Assembly: GCA_013002885.1 (NCBI GenBank)
Contig: JABDLS010000099.1
Span: 1-64,000 of the forward strand
Length of the DNA stretch: 64,000 bases
Direction of reading: 5' to 3'
DNA from: Gemmatimonadota bacterium
Lineage (GTDB): Bacteria > Gemmatimonadota > Gemmatimonadetes > Longimicrobiales > Gaopeijiaceae
Shown here: piece after piece, positions 51,972 to 60,764 of the stretch
Numbering within the stretch: position 1 is the stretch's first letter
How the letters are laid out: each line of letters starts with the position of its first letter
Translations under genes and position numbers: made by a program
The notes under the pieces: model-generated
The model's database searches: none
What the model was told of the DNA's origin: nothing
What the model saw: only the letters and a program-made list of their open reading frames with translations

Positions 51972-52037
51972 CGCCCGGGGATGTCGCGTGTCTTCTGCGG
52001 GCCGCCGAGCCTCCTGGCGCGGCCGCTGCGGCTCCCG

Positions 52038-53522
52038 TCAGCCCCTCTTCGGCCCGTTCAGCACGGCGTTGCGGACGTGCTCCACGATGAGGTCCACCTC
52101 TTCGGACGTCACGTTGAAGTGAGGTGTGAAGCGCAGGGAGTTCTCTCCACCGTGGATGACGCCGATGCCGTGTAGTCGCATGAACTCCTCACTGCTATCG
52201 GTGCCGTACGCCTTGTACGCCGGATCCAGCTCGCAGGAGAAGAGGAGGCCCGTGCCCACGACCTTCGTGATGGGTCCGTCGAGTTCGTCGGCCAGGGCCT
52301 GGAGTTTCTCGACGAACTCCTTCCCGCGTTCGACGATGTTCCGGCGCACGTCGTCGGTCACCATTTCGAGCACGGCGGTTCCCACATCCATGGCTCGGGG
52401 ATTCGCCGTCATGGTGTTGCCGTAGATGCCCTTCCGATAGAGACCAGCGGCCCTCTCGTTGAGAGCGAGAATGGAGAGGGGGTACTGCCCGGCGTTGAGG
52501 GCCTTGGAGTACGTCTCCATGTCCGGCGCTTCGAGTGCCTCGAAGCCGGGGTAGTCCACGATGGAGAGGTAGCCCGTGGAACGGAGGCCGGCCTGGATCG
52601 AGTCGACGAGAAGCAGTGAGCCGTGGGCCTTGGTGAGCTCCCTCGCCGCGGCGTAATACTGAGGCGTGATGGCCGCTCCCGGGTTGCCCTCGCCCATGAC
52701 GGGCTCCATGAAGAAGGCCTCGATGAAGTACCCGTTGGCGTCGGCATGAGTGAACGCGGCGCGAAGCCCCTCGACGTCGTTGGGCTCCACCGTGATGAGG
52801 CACTCGTTGCGGAAGGTCGCCAGGTGCGCCCGATACCCCTTCGCGGTGGAGTCGGAGTACTGAGCCGGGCGTCCCGTGCGGCCGTGGAAACCGCCGGCGA
52901 GAGACATCTTCTGAATGGACTTGCCTGCGTGACGTCCTCCCTCGTCGGTGAGGAGCTTGGCGTTCACGTCAGCGATCCTGGTGGCTACCGAAACGGACTC
53001 GGAGCCCGAGTTCATGGCGAGGAAGTGCGAGAAGGGACAGCCCCCTTCACGACGCTGGCCGATCTCGCGCTCGAGGGCCTGGGCGAGGCGGAGCTGAGAG
53101 AAGCTCGGCGTCATGACATTGGCCATGACCTGAGGCTTCGTCATCGCCGAGATGATGGGCTCCGGAACGTGGCCGAAGCCGAGCATTCCGTAGCCGCCGT
53201 TGTCATGGACGACGGCGCCCTTGGTGGTGACGATCCACGGCCCCCTGGCAGCCAGGGAGACGTACGGGTTGACGGTGTCGTCGGCGTAGAAGTTCACGAG
53301 GTGGCGTTCGATGGTCTCCACCTGCTCGTGCTCCGGGAGGTGGATCAGCTCGGGGAAATCCTGCTGCAGCGCCTCGAATTCCTCCGTTGCCGCATCGACG
53401 GCTTCGGACAGGTCCGGGTCCCGAGTCGCGAATTGACAGACGGTATTGTCGTCCAGCCCGAGGGTGCGGCGCTCGCCCGCCTTGGATCGGATCGCCTGAA
53501 GCTGCTCGAGAACACCTGCCAC
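52038..53522 (-). CDS. class III PLP-dependent aminotransferase
   Basis: 494 aa fold-type I aminotransferase. Seen: NFYADDTVNPYVSLAARGPW near the N-terminus, FLAMNSGSESVSVATRIADV (phosphate-binding region), GGFHGRTGRPAQYSDST, the cofactor aspartate LLLVDSIQAGLRSTGYLS, and the Schiff-base lysine in DMETYSKALNAGQYPLS. The usual DEVQTG is replaced by DSIQAG, placing it in a subgroup apart from ornithine/GABA enzymes; substrate not determined. The GTG at 53522 is chosen for GAGG six bases upstream; a TTG 15 nt further is possible. Confidence 0.88.
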   Translation of the reverse strand: MAGVLEQLQAIRSKAGERRTLGLDDNTVCQFATRDPDLSEAVDAATEEFEALQQDFPELIHLPEHEQVETIERHLVNFYADDTVNPYVSLAARGPWIVTTKGAVVHDNGGYGMLGFGHVPEPIISAMTKPQVMANVMTPSFSQLRLAQALEREIGQRREGGCPFSHFLAMNSGSESVSVATRIADVNAKLLTDEGGRHAGKSIQKMSLAGGFHGRTGRPAQYSDSTAKGYRAHLATFRNECLITVEPNDVEGLRAAFTHADANGYFIEAFFMEPVMGEGNPGAAITPQYYAAARELTKAHGSLLLVDSIQAGLRSTGYLSIVDYPGFEALEAPDMETYSKALNAGQYPLSILALNERAAGLYRKGIYGNTMTANPRAMDVGTAVLEMVTDDVRRNIVERGKEFVEKLQALADELDGPITKVVGTGLLFSCELDPAYKAYGTDSSEEFMRLHGIGVIHGGENSLRFTPHFNVTSEEVDLIVEHVRNAVLNGPKRG

Positions 53523-53692
53523 GGTACACCTCGTCAAGAAGGCTGGTCACAACGTGCCGAAAGAGATAGAAAAGCTCGCGAAAAGCGCGGCCTCGGACCA
53601 GTGTGGTTTGACGTGGCGGAGCGTCCGGGACAACGTCCTCCCAATGCCCACTCTGCGGAACCACTTCTCGCCGACCGGGATTCGCTGAGCGT

Positions 53693-55273
53693 ATGACAGA
53701 ACCGCTCGCCGTCCTCGTCCTGACGCTCACCGCGCTGGTGTTTGCGGTGCTCATTCCCTTTGCCTCGCACCGCAGCTATCTCCTGCTCCAGTCTCGGCGT
53801 AGTCGTAGCGAGGTCCGCGAACCTCTCGCCGAAGCCGATCTTCCGGTCGTCACGGTCCAGCTCCCCATGTACAACGAGCGGATGGTGGCGGCGCGGGCCG
53901 TGGACGCGGCCTGTGTGCTCGACTATCCGAGGGACCGCCTGGAGATCCAGGTCCTCGACGACTCCACCGATGCCACGTCCTTCATCGTCGAGCAGAGGGT
54001 GGCGTTCTGGCAGGCCCATGGCATCGACATCCGGCACGTCCGCCGCGATGACCGAGTGGGCTTCAAGGCGGGGGCTCTAGCCTACGGGACCGAGAGGGCC
54101 CGTGGTGACTTCCTTCTCGTTCTCGACGCCGACTTCCTTCCGCCGACTGACCTGATTCGGGACCTCCTGCCGCCCATGCAGGACCGGGGTGTCGGCATGG
54201 TCCAGGCAGCGTGGGACCACCTGAATCGCGAGGTGAGTTGGCTCACGAAGGCTCAGACGTATCTGCTGGACGGACACTTCCTCTTCGAGCAGGGAGGGAG
54301 GTACGCCGCCCGCAGGTTCTTCAACTTCAACGGAACGGCCGGTTTGTGGCGTCGACGGTGCCTGGAGGAAGCCGGCGGGTGGCAGAGCGATACCCTGACC
54401 GAGGATCTCGACCTGAGCTACCGGGCCCAGATGGCGGGCTGGCGTTTCGCGTACCTCGACGACGTTCGCGTACCGGCCGAGATCCCTGAGACGGTCACGG
54501 CACTGGAGGTCCAGCAGAGGCGCTGGGCCCAGGGAGGTGTCCAGACGGGGCGCAAGATCCTCCCGACCCTCCTCCGCGGGGACTTTTCCCCGGGGGTGAA
54601 GGTCGAGGCCGTGATCCATCTCATGGGGCACGTAGCCCATCCTCTCACCCTTGCCCTCGCCATCCTCCTCTTCCCATCGGCGGTTGCTCGCCGATCTCTC
54701 GGTCTCGAGTCCCTTCTGGGTCTCGACGTACTCCTCTTCGGCGCGGCGACGGTTCCCTTCGCCGTCTTCTATTGGCTCGCGGGGGAGAGGAGGGGACGCC
54801 CACGTAAGGGCCGGGTCCGGGACGTCCTTCGCACACTCGCTCTGGGAATCGGCCTTTCGGCGCCCGTTTCCCGTGCGGTTGCTCGAGGATTCCGGGGCGC
54901 GGACGATCCCTTCGTGCGAACGCCCAAGCGTGGTGTCGGCCGGGGATCCGTGTACCAGGCCATGGTGGTGCCATTCGACACTGTGGCCAAGCTGGCCATG
55001 GGGACGCTCATGCTGGTGTACCTCGGCCTTGCGGTCGACGGCGGCTACTGGGGGCAGATCCCCTTCATCGTCCTCTTTCTTTCCGGCTACCTGGGTCTCG
55101 GCCTACCCGCCGTCCGCGACCGGCTCCTGGGTGAGACCGCGATAGGTGTCGACGGCGAGGACGGCGAAGAAGGGCATCCAGAGCGCGGCCCGCGCCAGCG
55201 GGGGCTGGGCCCATTCGCCGGTCTCCTGATACCCCGTCAGGCCGAAGTAGCCGATGAATGCGAGGCCGCTTAG
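53693..55273 (+). CDS. membrane glycosyltransferase family 2, cellulose synthase/mannan synthase-like
   Basis: 526 aa processive-type GT2. An N-terminal membrane helix is followed by the GT-A domain: VVTVQLPMYNERMVAARAV, QVLDDSTDAT (first Asp), FLLVLDADFLPP (DxD), TLTEDLDLSYRAQMAGW (catalytic Asp) and QQRRWAQGG (the QxxRW motif). Three to four C-terminal membrane helices complete it. Close to CslA-like beta-mannan or glucomannan synthases. The last 56 residues lie in a 171-bp overlap with the convergent GT-C gene and look unconserved. Probably makes an exopolysaccharide backbone. Confidence 0.88.
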   Translation: MTEPLAVLVLTLTALVFAVLIPFASHRSYLLLQSRRSRSEVREPLAEADLPVVTVQLPMYNERMVAARAVDAACVLDYPRDRLEIQVLDDSTDATSFIVEQRVAFWQAHGIDIRHVRRDDRVGFKAGALAYGTERARGDFLLVLDADFLPPTDLIRDLLPPMQDRGVGMVQAAWDHLNREVSWLTKAQTYLLDGHFLFEQGGRYAARRFFNFNGTAGLWRRRCLEEAGGWQSDTLTEDLDLSYRAQMAGWRFAYLDDVRVPAEIPETVTALEVQQRRWAQGGVQTGRKILPTLLRGDFSPGVKVEAVIHLMGHVAHPLTLALAILLFPSAVARRSLGLESLLGLDVLLFGAATVPFAVFYWLAGERRGRPRKGRVRDVLRTLALGIGLSAPVSRAVARGFRGADDPFVRTPKRGVGRGSVYQAMVVPFDTVAKLAMGTLMLVYLGLAVDGGYWGQIPFIVLFLSGYLGLGLPAVRDRLLGETAIGVDGEDGEEGHPERGPRQRGLGPFAGLLIPRQAEVADECEAA

Positions 55274-56416
55274 CAGGATCCAGGCTCGTGAGCTCCGAAG
55301 CGCGGCCATTGGGAGCATCCAGAGGACGTACCAGGGATGCAGCGTGGGCGTGAGGATCATCCCGGCCCCCAGGGTCCAGAAGAGCGCCCGCTCGAGGTCG
55401 AAGCGGCGCACGGTGGTCCACCCGACGACCGTCAGTACCAGAGCCCCGGCGAGTCGGCGCGCCGTATCGGGCTCACCGGCGACTGCCTCCAGGAGTGAGA
55501 AGGCCCCCATCATGAACCACCAGTGCTCGCTGTACGTTCGGAGACCGGCGAAGAGGGCGCCGCCTGCGAGGGAGTACGGAGCGTACAGCAGGACCAGCGT
55601 GACGGCGAACGCCAGCAGGGGGCGCCATCCGTGACGGCGCACGAGAGAGGGCAGCGCCGCCGCGGGTGCGAACTTGGTCAGGGTGGCGAGAGCGAGGGCC
55701 ACGCCCGCGGCGAGTGCCCGCGACCGGCGGGCCCAACGTATGGCCAGGACCATCATCAGAAGGCCCAGGGGCTCCAGGTGGGCGCTCCACGCAACCTCCA
55801 CGACGAGGAGCGGAGCCCAGAGGTAGAGGAGGAGCACGACGCGTTCGTCCCGCTGCGAGTCCCGGGCGATACTCACGAGGACAGCCGCCGTGGCGAGGTC
55901 GCAGGTCACCCAGAGGATCTTGGCCGCCAGGATGGACGACCCGAAAAGCCCGAGGAGCGCGAAGACCACCTGGGCCAGAGGCGGATAGATGGTCGGGACC
56001 GAGGGGTTGTTGATGAGGTGGTGCCAGGCAGTTCGAACACCCTCCAGCTCCTCGGCCGCCGGTGGGTACAGGAACGGGTTCAGTCCCGAGAGCTGGACGT
56101 GGCCGTCCCACAGATATCGATAGACGTCGTCCGAGAGCTCCGGTGCGAGCGGCAGGAGGGCGAGGCGCATGGCGATGGCGACGAGCCAGATGATTCGCAC
56201 GTCGGGTCCGTCGCCGCTCTCCCCATCGCCGGACGCCCGGGCGCTCTTGCCTACCCACCAGCCGGCGACCAGATAGGCGAGGAACGCTGCTCCGAGGACC
56301 GCAAGCCCAGGCATGGGAAAGGCATGCGCGGCGGGGATCCATCCGAGTCCCGTGAGGAGAGCGAGTTCGACGAGCCCGAGCGCGAGGAGCACACTCCCCG
56401 TCGACGAGCCTCTCAC
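55103..56416 (-). CDS. polyprenol-phosphate-dependent GT-C mannosyltransferase-like membrane protein
   Basis: 437 aa with about ten membrane helices. The first loop has the GT-C acidic motif ELSDDVYRYLWDGHVQLSGLNPFLYPP, characteristic of mannosyltransferases of the PIG-M/MptB-like and DUF2029-type groups; WHHLINNPSVPTIYPPLAQVVFALLG follows. LTPTLHPWYVLWMLPMAAL is the conserved late helix. The sugar donor is probably a polyprenol-phosphate hexose made by the adjacent GT2 gene (56452-57150). Tail overlap of 171 bp with the mannan-synthase-like gene. Confidence 0.85.
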   Translation of the reverse strand: MRGSSTGSVLLALGLVELALLTGLGWIPAAHAFPMPGLAVLGAAFLAYLVAGWWVGKSARASGDGESGDGPDVRIIWLVAIAMRLALLPLAPELSDDVYRYLWDGHVQLSGLNPFLYPPAAEELEGVRTAWHHLINNPSVPTIYPPLAQVVFALLGLFGSSILAAKILWVTCDLATAAVLVSIARDSQRDERVVLLLYLWAPLLVVEVAWSAHLEPLGLLMMVLAIRWARRSRALAAGVALALATLTKFAPAAALPSLVRRHGWRPLLAFAVTLVLLYAPYSLAGGALFAGLRTYSEHWWFMMGAFSLLEAVAGEPDTARRLAGALVLTVVGWTTVRRFDLERALFWTLGAGMILTPTLHPWYVLWMLPMAALRSSRAWILLSGLAFIGYFGLTGYQETGEWAQPPLARAALWMPFFAVLAVDTYRGLTQEPVADGG

Positions 56417-56451
56417 CGGCAGGCTCGCTTCGCCACAGCGGGCTGCTCGTG

Positions 56452-57150
56452 ATGCGAGTCGCGTTGCTGATGCCGGCTCTGAACGAAGAGGATGCCTTGC
56501 CGGCGATCCTGGCGTCCATCCCGGATCTCGTGCACCGAGTGGTGGTCGCCGACAACGACTCGACCGACAGGACCGCTGATGTCGCGAGAGCAGCCGGCGC
56601 AGAGGTCGTGTATGAGGCGGAGCGCGGGTATGGCGCGGCTTGTCTCGCGGGGATCCGTCACCTGCAGCATGAGGGTGATCCTCCCGATGTGCTCGTCTTC
56701 ATGGATGCGGACGGCAGTGACGATCCCGCCGACCTCGAGAGCCTCCTGGAGCCCATCCGCTCCGACGGAGCCGATCTGGTCCTGGGGGTGCGTCGAGGTG
56801 AGGGTGGCGACGTGGGAACGATTCTCCCTCACGCCCGCCTGGGCAACCGGGTCGTCCTGGGTCTGACCCGGCTGCTCTACAGGGAAGCCTTCGAGGACCT
56901 GCCTCCGTTCCGGGCCATCCGATTCGAGTCCCTTCGAGCCCTCGAGATGGACGACAGGAACTGGGGATGGACCCTTCAGATGCAGATCCGCGCAGCTCGG
57001 CGTGGCCTTCGCATCGTCGAGGTCGAGGTGGCCCACCGCCGACGTGTGGAGGGTGTGTCCAAGATCTCCGGGTCACTGTCGATGTCCCTCCGAGTCGGGG
57101 CAAAAATGTTCTGGACGCTGGCGCGCGAACGGCTCCGCACGGAGCGTTGA
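56452..57150 (+). CDS. GT2 glycosyltransferase, polyprenol-phosphate hexose synthase-like
   Basis: 232 aa, the size of a dolichol-phosphate mannose synthase-type catalytic domain, without membrane helices. Motifs: VALLMPALNEEDALPAIL, VVVADNDSTDRTADVARAA and VFMDADGSDDPADLESLL with the metal-binding DAD. AYGAACLAGI-like RGYGAACLAGI is the family loop. Adjacent GT-C gene on the other strand suggests it supplies a lipid-linked sugar. A GTG immediately upstream (56449) is an equally possible start. Confidence 0.87.
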   Translation: MRVALLMPALNEEDALPAILASIPDLVHRVVVADNDSTDRTADVARAAGAEVVYEAERGYGAACLAGIRHLQHEGDPPDVLVFMDADGSDDPADLESLLEPIRSDGADLVLGVRRGEGGDVGTILPHARLGNRVVLGLTRLLYREAFEDLPPFRAIRFESLRALEMDDRNWGWTLQMQIRAARRGLRIVEVEVAHRRRVEGVSKISGSLSMSLRVGAKMFWTLARERLRTER

Positions 57151-57156
57151 ACTCCC

Positions 57157-58107
57157 TTACCCGGAGCGGGCGTCGAGGAATTCGGTGGTGATCTCCAGGG
57201 ACTTCTCGGGGTGTTCGTCCGGAGCCATGTGCCCGCAGCGGTGAAGGATCACGAGGCGCGCGTCGGGCAGTTGCCGCTCCAGGCGATGTCCCACCTTCAG
57301 AGGGACGACGCGGTCGTTGTCACCCCACACGAGGAGGGTGGGCACGTCCAGCTCTCCGTAGCGGTAGGTATGGGTCTCGATGTCCGGCGGGATGATCTGG
57401 CGGCCGGCTGCCAATGCCGCTCGAAGGCCGTCCCGCGACCGCCAGGGCCGCGCGTAGACCTCGATCTCGTCTTCCGTGACCGCCGCACCGTCGTATACCA
57501 CGGAGCGCATGGTCCATCGGAGGACCCGCTTGGCCCCAACCAGTCGGATCAGGGCGGTGGCGAGGCGGGGCTTGTGGGACAACCAGACGAATGGAGGGGG
57601 GCGCTGTCGGTAGGCCGCCGGTGCCAGGAGGACGAGACGTGCCAATCGAGACGCCCTCCCCGACTCGCGGGCCTCGTCGTGGAGGCGCAAGGCCGTAAGG
57701 AGAGCGATGCCCCCGCCCAGAGATTGACCGACGAGAGTGACTCGCCGGAGATCGTGTTCTTGAACGAGGTCGGTGACGGCGTCCGCGAGGTCATAGGGTG
57801 AGTAGCGTCCGTCGTCGGGCTTCGGGGCATCGCCGAACCCCTTCATGTCAACGAGCAGGACACGACCTCGTCGTGTGAACGGCCCGATCCAGTGTCTCCA
57901 CATGAAGGACGAGGCGCCGTACCCGTGGAGGAAGACGAAAGTGTCCGCTGGGGGCGAAGCCTGGTGGGCTCCATCCTGGGAGAGGCCGCCCGGGGACATC
58001 TTCATGCCGGTCTCCAGGACATGAAGGGGGGCTCGGGTCGGGAGGACCCGGAAGCCGGGTCCTCGATGGCTGGTGCCCCACGGACCGGGTTCGCCCGACG
58101 CTGTCAC
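57157..58107 (-). CDS. alpha/beta hydrolase
   Basis: 316 aa. Oxyanion region FVFLHGYGASSFMWRHWIGPF, nucleophile elbow VGQSLGGGIALL (Ser), acid LLVWGDNDRVVP (Asp) and HRCGHMAPDEHPEKS (His). The triad is complete. GTG start at 58107, one base after the stop of the YhaN-like gene (TGA-C-GTG), so translation is coupled to the ATPase. Substrate unknown. The link to the Mre11/Rad50-like pair may be incidental but is tight. Confidence 0.88.
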   Translation of the reverse strand: MTASGEPGPWGTSHRGPGFRVLPTRAPLHVLETGMKMSPGGLSQDGAHQASPPADTFVFLHGYGASSFMWRHWIGPFTRRGRVLLVDMKGFGDAPKPDDGRYSPYDLADAVTDLVQEHDLRRVTLVGQSLGGGIALLTALRLHDEARESGRASRLARLVLLAPAAYRQRPPPFVWLSHKPRLATALIRLVGAKRVLRWTMRSVVYDGAAVTEDEIEVYARPWRSRDGLRAALAAGRQIIPPDIETHTYRYGELDVPTLLVWGDNDRVVPLKVGHRLERQLPDARLVILHRCGHMAPDEHPEKSLEITTEFLDARSG

Positions 58108-58108
58108 G

Positions 58109-60748
58109 TCACCTCGCGAGTCGAAGAACGCACGCGCCCCGGCGCTCCAGGTGCTCAGCCATCTCGGGGTGGCAGGTAAAGGCGAAGACCTGTCGCGTCC
58201 GGGCGAGCTCGGCTACGACCTCCAGGCCCTTCTCCCGACGGGATGCGTCCCAGTTGACGAAAGCCTCGTCGAGGAAGAGTGGGAGCCGCTCCTCACCCTG
58301 ATCGAGGTGGTCGACGATGGCGAGGCGCAGGGCGAGGTATGCCTGCTCCAAGGTGCCGGTGGAGATGGGGCGAGCGAGGGGCACTGGAGCGGGCAACTGG
58401 GGGCCCATGAGTTGGAAGAGATCGCCATCGCCCTCCTCTTGGACCATGAGGCGATCGTAACGGCCGTCGGTGAGGCGTTCGAGGTAACCTGAAGCCAGAC
58501 GTAGAAGGTCAGGCTGATGCTCTTCCCTGAACCGCCGGTCGGCCTCTCGCACGAGGCGGGCCAGGAGCCACCTCTTGTCGCGCTCGACGGTCAGCCGGAG
58601 TGCCTCCTCCTTCAGGCTGTCGATCTCGCTATCGACGGTGTCGACCGTCTCCTGGTCGCGCCGGTGGATGACATCACGCTCCAGAGCGTCGCCACGGCCT
58701 CTCAACTCCTCGATGCTCTCGTCCAACTCCTCGATACGGAGCTTACGCCGGGCCAGGTCCTCGTCGTCCACGGACCACGTTACGCCCGCCTGTTCAGCGC
58801 TACGGATGTCCTCGATCCGCGCCTCGAGGTCGGGGTGGGCCGTCTCGAGCTCCTCCTGAAGGCGGTCCGCACGGTGATGGGCGTCCAGGCGTCGCTGGAG
58901 CACGTCGATCGGCTTCCCTCCCTCGGCTCCTGCGGCGAGCTGCCAGACCCGCTGGTCGATCTCGGCCAGGCGGTCGTCGACCTCGGCCAGCTCCGCAACC
59001 AGCCCTGCCCTGAGCCGTTCCACCCGGACGAGCTCTCTTTCGGCGGCTGCGGCCGCGTCCGATGCCCGCTCGGCTTCCCTCAACTCGCGGTCGAGGCTCC
59101 GTGCGAGTGCGATGGGATCGTCGCCAGCATCCCGCCCGAGGCCGCCCGCCAAGGCCTGGGCCTCGGTCCGTAGCTCCTCGGACCGTGCCCGCAGAAGGCC
59201 CGCCTGGCTCTCGACCTCCCCGGCCTCCCGCAGAGTCGCCTGAACGGCCTCGAAGGCCTGGACCAAGGGCTGGGCGGGCGGATCCAGGTACTCGGCTCGC
59301 ACCGGGATGTTGGCCAGCATCCCCTCTACCTCACGTTGCGTGATGCCCCCTCTCGCTTCCTCGGCGGGAGGCGGTGCGGCTGTTCCACGTCGCTGCAGGA
59401 TGGTGGCCACCGCCACCGCCGTGGCGGCCGCCCCCAGCACGGTCGCCGGCGTCACGCTTTCGACGAGACCCCACGCCAGGATCGCGGCACCGATGCCGGC
59501 GGCGGCGAGTTGAGCCCATGTCACCGGTCCGTTCGCCGCCGGGTGGGTGGGAGCGTCGTCCCCTCGGCGCCGGTCCGCTGCGGCTCGCTCCACACGGTCC
59601 CGCAGCAATTCCACGGAGGTCGCGAGCACCGTCTCACCGATCACCCCATCGAGGGGCGTGGAAAGCAGCCGGTCGGCTTCCGCCGCCAGGCGTACTTCGA
59701 GTTCACCCGTCCTGGTCTCGAGATCGGCGAGTCGCACTCGGTCCCGCTGGGCCAGATCAGCCCGAGAGACGAAGGCGGCGATGGGGTCACGCTGGTCGAG
59801 GAGTACCTTCCGACGAGCGTCGAAGTCGCCGATGGTGGCCTGCGGTTCACGCAGGTCGTCGTCCAATGCCTGGATCTCGCGGGTGAGCGCCTCTCCGCGG
59901 TTGGCCAGGGAGTCCCTGTGGCCCACCACGTCGTCCGGCAGCTCCACCAGATCCGAACGAGGGCCTCCCGACCTCCGCAGTGCTTCGATTCGCTCCAACT
60001 GTCGCTTCAACGGCAACAGCTCCTGAAGACGCTCTACGACCAGCTTCTCCCGGTGTCGCTCGGCGCGGGCCTCCTGCAGACGGCGGGCGACGCCTTCGCC
60101 TTCCTCGACCAGGGCGCGGATCTCCCGGTCGCGCTCGACGGCTGCGCTACGTCGAGATCGGAGGTCGCGGATCTCCGACTGCAGGTCGCGAAGGCGTTGG
60201 TTCCCCCGTCTGTTGGGCCGCCAGATCTCGCCGGCCTCGCGCTCGAGCGTGTCGGCGACCTCTCGTGCCGAGCGCAGGTCCGAAGCGCCCATGGAGCCGA
60301 GTACCCGATCCTGGATGCTGGCCCAGGTCTCCTCGTCCAGGCCGGCCAGCTCCTGAAGCGTGATGGCGAAGACCTGACGGAAAACCGTTCGCGGCACGTG
60401 CTCCGCCCAGCGCAGAGGGCGATTCCGAAGCTCCCGGGAATCCTCTCCGAACGTGAGCGTCCCTGAAGGCGACGACCGGAGACGCCGGGCCACGGTGGCT
60501 CGGCCTCCCGATGAAAGACGGAGGGAGATCTCTCCGCCGGCCTCCTCGGCACCCCACGGAACGTACGGGCTACGGTCACGCGCAGCAGGATGGAATCCGT
60601 ACAGAGCCGTGGTAAGGAAGTGAAAGAGGGTGGACTTGCCGGCCTCGTTGGGCCCCAGGACGACGACCAGGGAACCGAGCCTCTTCGGGCCTGTGTCGAA
60701 GCCGCTCAGCCGCCCGAACCCGTCGATGCGGATCTGTTCGATCTTCAT
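58109..60748 (-). CDS. YhaN-like AAA/ABC ATPase with coiled coils and a central membrane hairpin (Rad50/SbcC relative)
   Basis: 879 aa. Walker A VVVLGPNEAGKSTLFHFLTTALYGF at about residues 29-52 (motif GPNEAGKST, 32-40); two long coiled-coil arms (about 190-430 and 530-760); between them two hydrophobic helices (TWAQLAAAGIGAAILAWGLV and TPATVLGAAATAVAVATIL) instead of a zinc hook, as in Bacillus YhaN. C-terminal signature ISTGTLEQAYLALRLA and intact Walker B LPLFLDEAFVNWD (Asp827-Glu828). The ATG at 60748 gives MKIEQIRIDGFGRL, the usual opening. Acts with the adjacent phosphoesterase, probably at membrane-proximal DNA; precise role unknown. Confidence 0.87.
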   Translation of the reverse strand: MKIEQIRIDGFGRLSGFDTGPKRLGSLVVVLGPNEAGKSTLFHFLTTALYGFHPAARDRSPYVPWGAEEAGGEISLRLSSGGRATVARRLRSSPSGTLTFGEDSRELRNRPLRWAEHVPRTVFRQVFAITLQELAGLDEETWASIQDRVLGSMGASDLRSAREVADTLEREAGEIWRPNRRGNQRLRDLQSEIRDLRSRRSAAVERDREIRALVEEGEGVARRLQEARAERHREKLVVERLQELLPLKRQLERIEALRRSGGPRSDLVELPDDVVGHRDSLANRGEALTREIQALDDDLREPQATIGDFDARRKVLLDQRDPIAAFVSRADLAQRDRVRLADLETRTGELEVRLAAEADRLLSTPLDGVIGETVLATSVELLRDRVERAAADRRRGDDAPTHPAANGPVTWAQLAAAGIGAAILAWGLVESVTPATVLGAAATAVAVATILQRRGTAAPPPAEEARGGITQREVEGMLANIPVRAEYLDPPAQPLVQAFEAVQATLREAGEVESQAGLLRARSEELRTEAQALAGGLGRDAGDDPIALARSLDRELREAERASDAAAAAERELVRVERLRAGLVAELAEVDDRLAEIDQRVWQLAAGAEGGKPIDVLQRRLDAHHRADRLQEELETAHPDLEARIEDIRSAEQAGVTWSVDDEDLARRKLRIEELDESIEELRGRGDALERDVIHRRDQETVDTVDSEIDSLKEEALRLTVERDKRWLLARLVREADRRFREEHQPDLLRLASGYLERLTDGRYDRLMVQEEGDGDLFQLMGPQLPAPVPLARPISTGTLEQAYLALRLAIVDHLDQGEERLPLFLDEAFVNWDASRREKGLEVVAELARTRQVFAFTCHPEMAEHLERRGACVLRLAR

Positions 60749-60764
60749 CGGGGGACCGGCCTCG

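Larger units (their letters stand above)
51711..52037. other. 327-bp intergenic region at the right edge of the accessory block
   Basis: Holds no intact gene. It contains the second copy of the 21-bp OsmC repeat and an open stretch (51756-51971) that ends like an OsmC protein. Part of it must hold the kinase promoter on the minus strand, but no convincing motif was seen. Confidence 0.55.
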
